From a bacterium (GTDB lineage: Bacteria > UBA8248), in NCBI GenBank assembly GCA_022828125.1, contig JAJEJD010000020.1:558001-622000 (forward strand): a stretch of DNA of 64,000 nucleotides, read 5' to 3'. How positions within the stretch are numbered: position 1 is the first letter of the stretch; each line of letters opens with the position of its first letter. Under the pieces are notes generated by a model. It was not told the origin of the DNA. It did not search any database and saw only the letters and a program-made list of their open reading frames with translations. The position numbers and the translations under genes are program-made. Below, piece by piece: positions 8,101-15,825 of the stretch.

Positions 8101-9090
8101 CTAGTTGAAGCCGATGTCTTTCGCGGCCCTGCGGAGGATGGAGTCATCCAGGTGCGGACTCTTGGTGAAGTCGGGGTGGCTCTTGATCCAGCCGAGTTGG
8201 ATCTGTTTGTCACCCATATCGTTCAGGTATTTTTTCACCTCGTCGCTCAGGAAAACCTCCGTCTTGAGCTTTTTAACGACCTTGAGAGTGGTGCTATACT
8301 TGGCTTTGTCGCCCACTTCCTGAAGCGCCTTGGTGTAAACCTTGGCGTAGGTTTCGGGGTCATTCTTGAGCAACTGGTGCGTCTTCAGCCAGCCCCTGAA
8401 GTACCTGTAGTAGAGATCGGGGTGCTTTTTGATGGTCTGCGGGTTGCCCACGTGCATCATTCTCGTATTGTCGTATTTGCACAGATCCTCGAGATAGCGA
8501 ATCAGGCCCTGCTCACGGGCGATTTCACCCTGCGGTTCGCCGACCATGGCCGCCTGGGCGGCGCCGGACACCAGCGCGGCGATGCGTTCTGTGGTGCGGA
8601 CGCTCAGGAGCGGGAAGTCCGAGCGTTTCAGGCCATGCGCGGGAACGACGTAGAACTGAAACGCGAAGTCCGTGCTCGTGCCCTTCTTGTTGGCGAATAC
8701 CGAGCCCTTGAGGTCTTTCAGGCTCTTGGCCTTCGATTTCGCGGGCACGATAATGGCGACCATGCCGCAGATGTTCGCCGTCACCCCGATGGCCGTTACC
8801 TTCGCTCCCTTGGAAATCGCCGTGGTGAAGGGAGAGAAGCCCGTGGTGCCGGTATCCAGGTTATTCTGGATGATGGCGTTGCGCATCAGTTTGCCCTGCT
8901 TGAAGTGGCTCATCGTGTACTTCAAGCCCTCTTTCTTCCAGTAGCCCATGCGGTCGGCGACGACCTCGAAAGACCCCATCAGGGCCCGGTGCGCGCCGAT
9001 GCGCAGCGTCGCCGACTCGGCCGGCGCGACCACCACGAACGTACCCACTACGAACGCGGCGGCCAGTGCGAAACCAACTAGTCTCTTCAT
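8101..9090 (-). CDS. ABC importer substrate-binding protein, copy A (NMT1/TauA-like)
   Basis: A 329-residue exported solute-binding protein. The signal peptide is residues 1-27 (ALAAAFVVGTFVVVAPAESA). The mature part begins ATLRIGAHR and contains the family landmarks NNLDTGTTGFSPFTTAIS, IIVPAKSKAKSLKDLKG and ANKKGTSTDFAFQFYVVPA, which shape the ligand cleft in nitrate/sulfonate/thiamine-precursor-binding proteins. The ATG at 9090 has AAGGAGGAGC just upstream; a longer reading frame to 9141 lacks this. It is a tandem paralogue of the gene at 9370, about 86% identical by eye count (45 differences), with its own promoter and hairpin. It probably feeds the ATPase/permease at 5.7-7.4 kb. The ligand is unknown. 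Confidence 0.92.
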   Translation of the reverse strand: MKRLVGFALAAAFVVGTFVVVAPAESATLRIGAHRALMGSFEVVADRMGYWKKEGLKYTMSHFKQGKLMRNAIIQNNLDTGTTGFSPFTTAISKGAKVTAIGVTANICGMVAIIVPAKSKAKSLKDLKGSVFANKKGTSTDFAFQFYVVPAHGLKRSDFPLLSVRTTERIAALVSGAAQAAMVGEPQGEIAREQGLIRYLEDLCKYDNTRMMHVGNPQTIKKHPDLYYRYFRGWLKTHQLLKNDPETYAKVYTKALQEVGDKAKYSTTLKVVKKLKTEVFLSDEVKKYLNDMGDKQIQLGWIKSHPDFTKSPHLDDSILRRAAKDIGFN

Positions 9091-9285
9091 GCCTGCTCCT
9101 CCTTGGTGTGAATGAAGACTCCCATGAATTAACAAAAACATGGCGAGAAAAGGCGGGTTTACGACGCCGGAACATCACCGGTGCCGGAAAACCCATTCAC
9201 TGGTAACTTGCGAAACCTTCCTTTCATTTCGTGCAAAGAAAGATTTCGCCCCAAACAAGCCCTATCCGCATGTGTCTTTGCATAT

Positions 9286-9314
9286 ATTATACATCATGCG
9301 ATGAAATTTCACAA
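9286..9314 (-). promoter_or_regulatory. sigma70-type promoter for binding-protein copy A
   Basis: Read leftwards: -35 TTGTGA (9309-9314), 17-bp spacer, -10 TATAAT (9286-9291). It lies directly beyond the terminator of copy B and about 195 bp before the copy A start, so the two paralogues can be transcribed independently. Confidence 0.6.
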
Positions 9315-9346
9315 AAAACCCCCGGGAGCGGAACTCCCGGGGGTTT
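9313..9346 (-). terminator. factor-independent terminator after binding-protein copy B
   Basis: Perfect 13-bp stem, AAACCCCCGGGAG (9316-9328) with CTCCCGGGGGTTT (9334-9346), 5-nt loop, ending on the leftward strand in a run of six T. It is 23 bp after the copy B stop. Confidence 0.92.
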
Positions 9347-9369
9347 CGTTTTGCGAATGATGCGTGCGT

Positions 9370-10359
9370 CTAGTTGAAACCGATGTCCTTCGCGGCCTTG
9401 CGGAGGATGGAATCATCGATGAACGGACTCTTGGTGAAGTCGGGGCGGCTCTTGATCCAGCCGAGCTTGATCTGCTTGTCGCCCATGTCGTTCAGGTAGT
9501 TCTTCACCCGATCGGTGATGAAAACCTCGGTTTTGAGCTTTTTGATGGCCTTGAGCGTGATGCTCACCTTGGCCTTGTCGCCCACTTCGTTCAGCGCCTT
9601 GGTGTAGACCGTAGCGTACTTTTTGACGTCGTTCTTCAGCAGCTGATGCGCCTTGAGCCAGCCCCGGAAATACTTGTAGATGAGATCGGGGTGCTTCTTG
9701 ATGGTCTGCGGATTGCCCACGTGCATCATGCTCGTGTTGTCGTACTTGCAGAGATCTTCAAGATAGCGAATGTAGCCGGCCTCACGGGCGATTTCACCCT
9801 GCGGTTCGCCGACCATGGCCGCCTTGGCGGCGCCGGAGAGAAGTGCTGCGATGCGCTCGGTGGCGCGGACGCTAAGTAGCGGGAAATCCGAGCTTTTCAG
9901 GCCATACGCGGGAACAACATAGGACTGGAACGCGAAGTCCGTGCTCGTGCCCTTCTTGTTGGCGAACACCGAACCCTTGAGGTCCTTCAGGCTCTTGGCC
10001 TTCGATTTCGCCGGCACGATGATGTTGATGGCGGCGCAAATGTTCGCCGTTACGCCGATGGCCGTTACCTTGGCGCCCTTGGAGATCGCCGTGGTGAAGG
10101 GCGAGAAGCCCGTGGTGCCGGTGTCCAGGTTGTTCTGGATGATGGCGTTGCGCATCAGTTTGCCCTGCTTGAAGTGACCCACCTTGTACTTGAGTCCTTC
10201 CTTCTTCCAGTAGTCCATGCGGTCGGCGATGATCTCGAAAGAACCCCACATGGAACGGTGCGCGCCGATTCGAAGCGTCGCCGATTCGGCCGGCGCAACC
10301 ACCACGAACGTACCCGCTACGAACGCGGCGGCCAGTACGAAACCTACTAACCTTTTCAT
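9370..10359 (-). CDS. ABC importer substrate-binding protein, copy B (NMT1/TauA-like)
   Basis: Tandem paralogue of copy A with the same length (329 residues), signal peptide and landmarks. Differences cluster: HRSMWGSFEII against HRALMGSFEVV near the mature N terminus, NICAAINII against NICGMVAII, FQSYVVPAYGLKSSD against FQFYVVPAHGLKRSD, and a more variable C-terminal third. Several of these stretches border the presumed ligand cleft, so the two may bind different substrates. The ATG at 10359 has GAGGAG upstream. The regions upstream of both copies are also recognisably similar (for example TTACGACGCCG in each), so the duplication unit included the leader. A strong terminator follows. Confidence 0.92.
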   Translation of the reverse strand: MKRLVGFVLAAAFVAGTFVVVAPAESATLRIGAHRSMWGSFEIIADRMDYWKKEGLKYKVGHFKQGKLMRNAIIQNNLDTGTTGFSPFTTAISKGAKVTAIGVTANICAAINIIVPAKSKAKSLKDLKGSVFANKKGTSTDFAFQSYVVPAYGLKSSDFPLLSVRATERIAALLSGAAKAAMVGEPQGEIAREAGYIRYLEDLCKYDNTSMMHVGNPQTIKKHPDLIYKYFRGWLKAHQLLKNDVKKYATVYTKALNEVGDKAKVSITLKAIKKLKTEVFITDRVKNYLNDMGDKQIKLGWIKSRPDFTKSPFIDDSILRKAAKDIGFN

Positions 10360-10673
10360 TCCGTTTCTCCTCGAAATAGAAGAAGACTTCCTTGAGACGG
10401 CCCAAGGAGTTGTGAAAAGACGCATAGCCTTACGACGCCGACATACCATCGCCGTCGAACAAACCATACGCCGGCAAATCATGAAAGATTCGCTTGCTAT
10501 GCAGGAAAGCGAAATTTCATATATCCGTAAAAATAAATTCTAAATATTAAAATTCAGTATACAACACATTTCTGCCGAACCAAACTCACCGAGACGTTGA
10601 TGTCGTGATGAGAGTGAGCAGCGCCTTCGCCCAACGACTCAAGAAATGTCAATATTCTACATGGTGTAAGAAG
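10360..10673. other. 314-bp leader and spacer upstream of binding-protein copy B
   Basis: No gene is visible. The half near copy B resembles the leader of copy A. The stretch around 10500-10570 is AT-rich and is the likely site of the leftward promoter, but I cannot name clear hexamers. No hairpin terminator is evident after the tRNA-Asp at its right edge. Confidence 0.5.
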
Positions 10674-10751
10674 TGGCGGGGCTGACGGGACTCGAACCCG
10701 CGATCTCTGGCTTGACAGGCCAGCGCGATAACCAAACTTCGCTACAGCCCC
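10674..10751 (-). tRNA. tRNA-Asp (GTC)
   Basis: A 78-nt cloverleaf including an encoded CCA. Acceptor arm GGGGCTG/CAGCCCC, D-arm GCGA/TCGC, anticodon stem CTGGC/GCCAG with loop CTGTCAA giving anticodon GTC, T-arm GCGGG-TTCGACT-CCCGT, and discriminator G as expected for tRNA-Asp. Confidence 0.96.
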
Positions 10752-10882
10752 CATGAAAAATGCACTTCAAAACCGCCCGAAGAATGTCGGTTTATAGCCC
10801 GCTCTCGGGATTGAAGTCAACACAAAAAGGCTACGCGCACTTCGAAACGGGAAAATGACGCTTGTTTATATTCAGGCGTCGC

Positions 10883-11977
10883 TCAATCCAGAATCGAGTC
10901 GAGAGATTCTCCCTCCGTGAGTCGCGCCACTCCCTTCTCCGTGATCAGGGCGTCCACGAATCGCGCGGGCGTCACGTCGAACGCGGGGTTATAAACGCGC
11001 ACTCCCTCGGGTGCGACGGGCACACCGCCGAATGAGCGAACCTCCTCCCCGGGGCGCTCTTCGATGGGAATGTCCGCGCCGCGTTTTGACTCCATGTCAA
11101 TGGTGCTCGTCGGCGCCGCCACGTAAAAGGGCACCCCATGTTCTCTCGCGAGCACTGCGAGGCCATACGTGCCGATTTTATTGGCGACGTCCCCGTTGGC
11201 AGCCACGCGGTCGGCACCCACGACAATCGCGTCGATTCTTCCCAAGCCCATGCAATGCGCGGCCATGCTGTCGGTGATGAGCACGACGGGAATGCTGTCG
11301 CGGCTCAACTCCCAGGCGGTGAGGCGCGCTCCCTGCAGGAAGGGCCTGGTCTCGTCCACGTAGACCTCCCGCACCCGGCCGTCCCGGAAGCCGCTGCGAA
11401 TCACGCCGCCCGCCGTGCCGTAGCTTCCGGTCGCCAGCGCGCCCGCGTTACAGTGCGTGAGAACGCTGCATCTTTCCGGCAACAACCCCGCCCCCAGGTC
11501 GCCTATCCTGCGGCAGACCGCGGCGTCTTCCTCGTGCATCTCCCTCGCCAGGCGGAGGAGTTCATCGGCCAGCGCTTCGGGCGCGGAGTCGCTTTTATCG
11601 ACGTGCGACATCATTTTTTCAATCGCCCAGAAGAGGTTCACCGCCGTCGGGCGCGTGGCGCCAAGCGTCCGAGCCGCTCCCTCGAGCGCCTCACGCTGCG
11701 CATCGGCGCCTTTATGCGCGTGGCAGGCGGCGGTCAGGGCGATGCCGTAGCCCGCCGCTATGCCGATGGCGGGCGCGCCGCGCACCACCATGGTCTTTAC
11801 GGCCTCGGCCACTTCGCCTTCGGTGCGGCATTCGAGATACGTCTCTTCGCGGGGGAGTTTCCGCTGATCGAGAAGCACGAGCGCGCCGTCTCGAAACGCG
11901 ATGTGGTGAAAATTTCCCTCAAGCTCCTTGTTCCCGCCCATTCGGATTCTCTCATTCACGGCTTCGCGCGAGCTCAT
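10883..11977 (-). CDS. mtnA: methylthioribose-1-phosphate isomerase
   Basis: A 364-residue enzyme of methionine salvage that converts 5-methylthioribose-1-phosphate to the ribulose form; it belongs to the eIF2B-like fold. Family marks: MVVRGAPAIGIAAGYG, the catalytic Cys in VLTHCNAGALATG, ITDSMAA, and the catalytic Asp in VGADRVAANGDVANKIGTY, then SFGG and YNPAFDVTP near the end. Length fits. The start at 11977 has GTAGGAGGC just upstream and lies 6 bp after the DUF167 gene, so it is the last gene of the divIVA group. No other salvage gene (mtnB, mtnC, mtnD) is in the window. Confidence 0.95.
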   Translation of the reverse strand: MSSREAVNERIRMGGNKELEGNFHHIAFRDGALVLLDQRKLPREETYLECRTEGEVAEAVKTMVVRGAPAIGIAAGYGIALTAACHAHKGADAQREALEGAARTLGATRPTAVNLFWAIEKMMSHVDKSDSAPEALADELLRLAREMHEEDAAVCRRIGDLGAGLLPERCSVLTHCNAGALATGSYGTAGGVIRSGFRDGRVREVYVDETRPFLQGARLTAWELSRDSIPVVLITDSMAAHCMGLGRIDAIVVGADRVAANGDVANKIGTYGLAVLAREHGVPFYVAAPTSTIDMESKRGADIPIEERPGEEVRSFGGVPVAPEGVRVYNPAFDVTPARFVDALITEKGVARLTEGESLDSILD

Positions 11978-11983
11978 TGCCTC

Positions 11984-12277
11984 CTACGCCAATGCGCCCA
12001 GGAGATTCTTCACTTCTTCGATGCCCAAGCCCAAAATTTTCAGGCGTTTCCTGCGCGCGCTCGCGCCCGAGGCGATTCGTATGGCGCGCTTTGGAATCTT
12101 CATCTTTCGGGAGAACAACTCGATGCACTGTCTGTTGGCGGCCCAGTCGACGGGCGGCGCCGTCAGTCGCACGCGCAAGGCGCCATCGTGAACTCCGTTG
12201 ATTTCTGCTTTGGATGAACGCGGCTGGACCCGAACCTCGAAGCTGACGCCGTCCGCCTCCTCGCGGAGGCCGATCAC
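11984..12277 (-). CDS. DUF167 (YggU-like) family protein
   Basis: A 97-residue protein of the DUF167 family, marked by VRVQPRSSKAEINGVHDGALRVRLTAPPVD (key part RVQPRSSK, LRVRLTAPPVD), then AANRQCIELFS. Function is unknown; structures show a small alpha/beta fold. The GTG start overlaps the divIVA stop by 4 bp (GTGA). Genes of this family commonly sit next to yggT, as here with divIVA between. The sequence is complete and has normal codon use. Confidence 0.88.
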   Translation of the reverse strand: MIGLREEADGVSFEVRVQPRSSKAEINGVHDGALRVRLTAPPVDWAANRQCIELFSRKMKIPKRAIRIASGASARRKRLKILGLGIEEVKNLLGALA

Positions 12278-12852
12278 GACGCATCGCCCTCCGCTTTTTG
12301 GTTCAGCTTGATGACATTTTCGCTTCCCTCATCCGGCGCGTCTTCGCTCGCCTCTTCGATGAGGCGAGCGAGGTCGACCCCCATGCGGACGCCCTCGGTT
12401 TCGAGCGTTCGAATCTGGGAGAGGAACGTCTCGTACAGATCGGCAAGTATCTTATCCCTCTGCGCCGTTAATTGCTCTATCTCCTCGCGCAGCTTTTCGA
12501 TATCCATTTCGGCTTTCGCGCGAATCTTCTGCGCCTCACCCTCGGCCTCTTTGATGAGTTCTTCGGCGTCGGTTTCCGCTTTTTCCACCAATTCGCCGGA
12601 TTTGGCCGCGGCCTGGTCCTTGAGTTCGTTCACGGAGATGAGGATTTTCTGCAGGTTGGCGTGCTCTTCTCTCAACCTGTTGTATTGATCGAACAGATCC
12701 TTGCATTGCAGACTGAGTTGTTCGTTCTTCCGGACGGACTGATCCAGCCAATCGGCCACCTTGAACAAGAACGCATCGACTTCGAGCCGATCATAGCCCC
12801 TCATCTTACTCGAAAAGCTATGGCTCCGAACGTCGTTGCCCGTATACTTCAT
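12274..12852 (-). CDS. divIVA: DivIVA-domain protein
   Basis: A 192-residue coiled-coil protein that in known members targets strongly curved membrane at poles or septa. The N-terminal domain keeps the family core: DVRSHSFSSKMRGYDRLEV and DAFL, matching the FxxxxRGYDxxEVxxFL pattern. From about residue 45 to 165 it is a continuous charged coiled coil, with an acidic tail. An excellent ribosome site (GGGGAGGTGGAG) precedes the ATG at 12852. It overlaps the DUF167 gene downstream by 4 bp and follows yggT by 20 bp. DivIVA is usual in Gram-positives and known in some deltaproteobacteria. Confidence 0.9.
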   Translation of the reverse strand: MKYTGNDVRSHSFSSKMRGYDRLEVDAFLFKVADWLDQSVRKNEQLSLQCKDLFDQYNRLREEHANLQKILISVNELKDQAAAKSGELVEKAETDAEELIKEAEGEAQKIRAKAEMDIEKLREEIEQLTAQRDKILADLYETFLSQIRTLETEGVRMGVDLARLIEEASEDAPDEGSENVIKLNQKAEGDAS

Positions 12853-12872
12853 CTCCACCTCCCCAGCGAAAA

Positions 12873-13169
12873 TCAACGCAGCATGCTTGCCAGGTCAAAA
12901 ATACTCTGAACCAGAAAACTTTGCAAAAAGAATATGATCAACAATACCACAATCGGACTCGCATCGATGCCCCCGATGTCCGGCATCCGGTAGCGCACGG
13001 GAGCCAGCACCGGCTCCGTCAGGCGATACAGTATCTGAACTATCGGGTTGTAGGGGTCAGGATTCACCCACGACAGCAGCGCACGAATGATGATGATCCA
13101 GATGTAGATAGTGAGCAGATAGCTGAGAATGATGCCGATCCCGTGCATGAAATTCGATATCAAGAACAC
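12873..13169 (-). CDS. yggT: YggT/YlmG-family membrane protein
   Basis: A 98-residue integral membrane protein with two hydrophobic segments (about 5-30 and 70-95). The family motif RALLSWVNPDPYNPIVQ and LYRLTEPVLAPVR lies between them. YggT/YlmG proteins affect membrane-associated processes linked to division, but the biochemical role is not settled. The start is a GTG at 13169 with only a weak ribosome site; an ATG at 13148 is an alternative. It lies between proC and divIVA. Confidence 0.88.
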   Translation of the reverse strand: MFLISNFMHGIGIILSYLLTIYIWIIIIRALLSWVNPDPYNPIVQILYRLTEPVLAPVRYRMPDIGGIDASPIVVLLIIFFLQSFLVQSIFDLASMLR

Positions 13170-13196
13170 GAACGAACCCCCGGTTGAAAAAACGGG

Positions 13197-14003
13197 CTAG
13201 CCACGGCCCAGTTCCTCGCTTCTGCGCGCGGCGGCGCTCACGGCGTTCATGACGGCGGAGCGCAGCCCCCCGTTTTCGAGCGCATGCAGCCCGGCGATGG
13301 TCGTTCCCCCGGGAGAGGCCACCATGTCCTTCAAGCGGCCCGGATGCTCTCCCGTCTCGATGAGCATCCGCGCGGAGCCCAAAACGGTCTGGGCCGCCAG
13401 CAGCATCGCCTCCTCACGCGGCAGACCCGCCCTCACGCCGCCGTCCGCGAGCGCCTCGATGAACTGAAAGACATACGCGGGGCCGCTGCCCGACAATCCC
13501 GTCACGGCGTCCATCAGCGATTCGGGCAGAACCACCGCCTTGCCCACGGATTCGAGAAGCTGCTTCGCCTGCGACAGGTCCGCCTCCGACGCCCCGCCGC
13601 CGGCGCACAGCCCCGCGGCGCCTTCTCCCACGAGGGCGGGCGTGTTCGGCATGACGCGGACGATGCGCGCCTCATCGCCCAAAATTCCCGTAAACCGGCT
13701 CGTGGGCGCGCCCGCGACGACGGAAATCAGGAGCGGGCGGTGCGCCAGGGCGTGTTTAAGCCCACCCAGAACGGCGTCCAGCACCTGGGGCTTCACGGCG
13801 ATCACCACATTGTTCGCCTCGGGAGCGGCTTCGGCCCCGTCGGGCACCACCTGAAACCCCGACGATTGCCTGAGATATTCGGCGCGCTCCGCCAGGGGTT
13901 CCGCGATAACGACCTCATCGACTTTCGCATAGGCGGAATTCACCATGCCCATGGCGAGCGCTTCGCCCATGTTTCCGCCACCGATTACAAGGATTTCCGC
14001 CAT
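13197..14003 (-). CDS. proC: pyrroline-5-carboxylate reductase
   Basis: A 268-residue NAD(P)H-dependent enzyme for the last step of proline synthesis. It opens with the dinucleotide-binding loop ILVIGGGNMGEAL, then VIAVKPQVLDAVL, and closes with the signature region containing VTGLSGSGPAYVF and SPGGTTIAGLHALE. I chose the ATG at 14003, directly before the Rossmann strand and with AGGTG upstream, over a longer frame to 14039. It lies 93 bp after the yggS-like gene. proC next to yggS/yggT is common in many bacteria. Confidence 0.94.
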   Translation of the reverse strand: MAEILVIGGGNMGEALAMGMVNSAYAKVDEVVIAEPLAERAEYLRQSSGFQVVPDGAEAAPEANNVVIAVKPQVLDAVLGGLKHALAHRPLLISVVAGAPTSRFTGILGDEARIVRVMPNTPALVGEGAAGLCAGGGASEADLSQAKQLLESVGKAVVLPESLMDAVTGLSGSGPAYVFQFIEALADGGVRAGLPREEAMLLAAQTVLGSARMLIETGEHPGRLKDMVASPGGTTIAGLHALENGGLRSAVMNAVSAAARRSEELGRG

Positions 14004-14096
14004 GACCCAAGCACCTTTCGCATGTGAACCCGAAACCACTCCGAACGCCGGAACCAGCCCATCCTACTGAAATGATTGGCCTGTTTCAAATTCCAC

Positions 14097-14801
14097 TCAG
14101 TTCGTTCCCCTCGGCCCGAAAATGGCCGTGCCGATGCGGACGAGCGTCGCTCCCTCGGCTACCGCGACTTCGAAGTCGTTCGACATGCCCATCGACAACT
14201 CCCGGACGCCGGAGAACCCGGCGTCCAGTGCCTCGTCTCTCAATTTCCTCAACAGCTTGAAATGGGGGCGGCTCTCCTCCGCCTCCCGCCCCAGGGGAGG
14301 GATGCACATCAAGCCGACCACCCGCAAGGCTTCCAGATCGGAGGCTTCCCGCACGAGCGTCATCGCATCCGCCGGGGCGACCCCTCCCTTCTGGGATTCC
14401 TCCCCGGTATTCACCTGGATGAACACGTCCAGGGGGTCTCCCCCCGCGCGATCAACGCGCTTGCTCAACTCGCGCGCCAGGGCGAGGGAATCGACCGATT
14501 CCACCACGTCGAACAGTCCGGGCACGGTGCGGGCCTTGTTCCTTTGCAGACTGCCGATGAGGTGCCACCTCGCCCGAACCGCGATCTCAGGGTCTATTTC
14601 GGCCCGCTTGCCCTGGGCTTCCTGCACCCGGTTCTCCCCGATGATGTCGACGCCCGCCTTGATGGCCTCGACCACGCGCTCGGGGGGCTGGGTCTTGCTC
14701 ACGGCCAGAAGACGGATATCGTCCGGGTTGCGGCCGCAGGCTATCGCCGCGTCCGCCACGCGCCCCTTCACCATCTCGTAACGCCGCCCGATATCGCTCA
14801 C
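14097..14801 (-). CDS. PLP homeostasis protein, YggS/PROSC family
   Basis: A 234-residue single-domain protein with the alanine-racemase N-terminal barrel that binds pyridoxal phosphate without known enzyme activity. Marks: LLAVSKTQPPERVVEA with the PLP lysine, GENRVQEA, WHLIGSLQRNKA, VNTGEESQKGG and LSMGMSNDFEVAV. I use the GTG at 14801: it overlaps the pgeF stop as GTGA, has GAGGA upstream, and gives the family-like start MSDIGRRYE. An ATG at 14825 would add eight residues. In Gram-positives the equivalent gene is ylmE. Confidence 0.92.
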   Translation of the reverse strand: MSDIGRRYEMVKGRVADAAIACGRNPDDIRLLAVSKTQPPERVVEAIKAGVDIIGENRVQEAQGKRAEIDPEIAVRARWHLIGSLQRNKARTVPGLFDVVESVDSLALARELSKRVDRAGGDPLDVFIQVNTGEESQKGGVAPADAMTLVREASDLEALRVVGLMCIPPLGREAEESRPHFKLLRKLRDEALDAGFSGVRELSMGMSNDFEVAVAEGATLVRIGTAIFGPRGTN

Positions 14802-15613
14802 CGTTTTCCTCGCGCTCCTATCCATACCGCCGAAAGCAACCTTCCCGTGGGCGGCCCGTCGCGGCGGTAGGAAAAAAATCTCGACGATTCAGAGAACGTG
14901 CAAGGCCCCGGCGCGCCGATTCGGCTTTCGGGAATCCCCGCCGAGGCCAACTGAAGCCGCGCCGCCAGGGGGAGGTCCAGCAGCCACTTGCCCCTTCCTA
15001 GGGACGTGGCGAATTCTCTCCAGTTCCGGTGACGTTCGCGAAAAGGCGGCAAACACTCCTCGCCCACCTCGTAGCGATTCCCGGAAATGGCGGGGCCGAG
15101 GACGGCCCGCATGTCCCGGGGATCACAGCCGTATTCCTCCCGCATCCTTTCGATGGTCGCGGACAAAACGCCGCCGGCTATCCCCTTGCGTCCCGCGTGG
15201 ACGGCGGCGACGGCGATTTTCCGGGCGTCCGCGATGAGCACGGGGATACAATCCGCCGTCTGAACCGCTACACCGAAGCCCGGGACGTTCGTGATCAGGG
15301 CGTCGCCGCACGCTTTTTCATCCGGGGAGACGCGCTCGGCCACGAGAACGTCGCACCCGTGCACCTGTTTCGCTTCCACCAGGCGTCCCGTCGGAAAATC
15401 GGCGGCTCGAAAAAAACGCCTTCTGTTTTCCGCTACGTTTTCGGGGGCTTCCCCCCTGGACCGCCCGAGGTTGAGCGATCGGAACCGGCCCTCGCTCACC
15501 CCGCCCCTTCGGGTGCTGAATCCATGACGCAGGCAATCGAGTTCTTCCAGCAAAGGTGAACTGAGAAATTCAACGCCGCCGGATTCGTGGCGCTCCAAAG
15601 AATTCATCCGCAA
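14798..15613 (-). CDS. pgeF: YfiH/PgeF (polyphenol oxidase/laccase-domain) family protein
   Basis: A 271-residue protein of the family that acts on purine nucleosides and edits a misformed peptidoglycan precursor. Conserved metal and active-site positions are present: HGFSTRRGG, EAKQVHGCDV, TADCIPVLI, AVHAGRKGIAGG and GAPGPCTFSESSRFFSYRRDG followed by TGR. It begins the group downstream of ftsZ and corresponds to ylmD of Gram-positives, matching its place after the division genes. It is separated from ftsZ by 212 bp. Confidence 0.9.
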   Translation of the reverse strand: MRMNSLERHESGGVEFLSSPLLEELDCLRHGFSTRRGGVSEGRFRSLNLGRSRGEAPENVAENRRRFFRAADFPTGRLVEAKQVHGCDVLVAERVSPDEKACGDALITNVPGFGVAVQTADCIPVLIADARKIAVAAVHAGRKGIAGGVLSATIERMREEYGCDPRDMRAVLGPAISGNRYEVGEECLPPFRERHRNWREFATSLGRGKWLLDLPLAARLQLASAGIPESRIGAPGPCTFSESSRFFSYRRDGPPTGRLLSAVWIGARGKR

Positions 15614-15825
15614 TCCATCCCGGACGACGAGAAATCATCGGACATCCTTGAATCAATCCCCTTGCTCCGCACTCATTATAAGGAGAGGCGCGTGACGCCA
15701 CAAGAAACGGGCCCATGCCACCGGGAGAGGCGGGGCTGGGGGAGAATGCTCTCCCCCAGTCGCGTCCATGGGGAATGCGTCGTCAGGATCGAGAGAGGCC
15801 CCCTCTACCAAACGACGTGGGGGGG

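Noticed and set aside
15736-15759. Hairpin CTGGGGGAG/CTCCCCCAG between pgeF and ftsZ as an ftsZ terminator
   Set aside because: The stem is good, but no U tract follows on either strand, so I do not call a factor-independent terminator.
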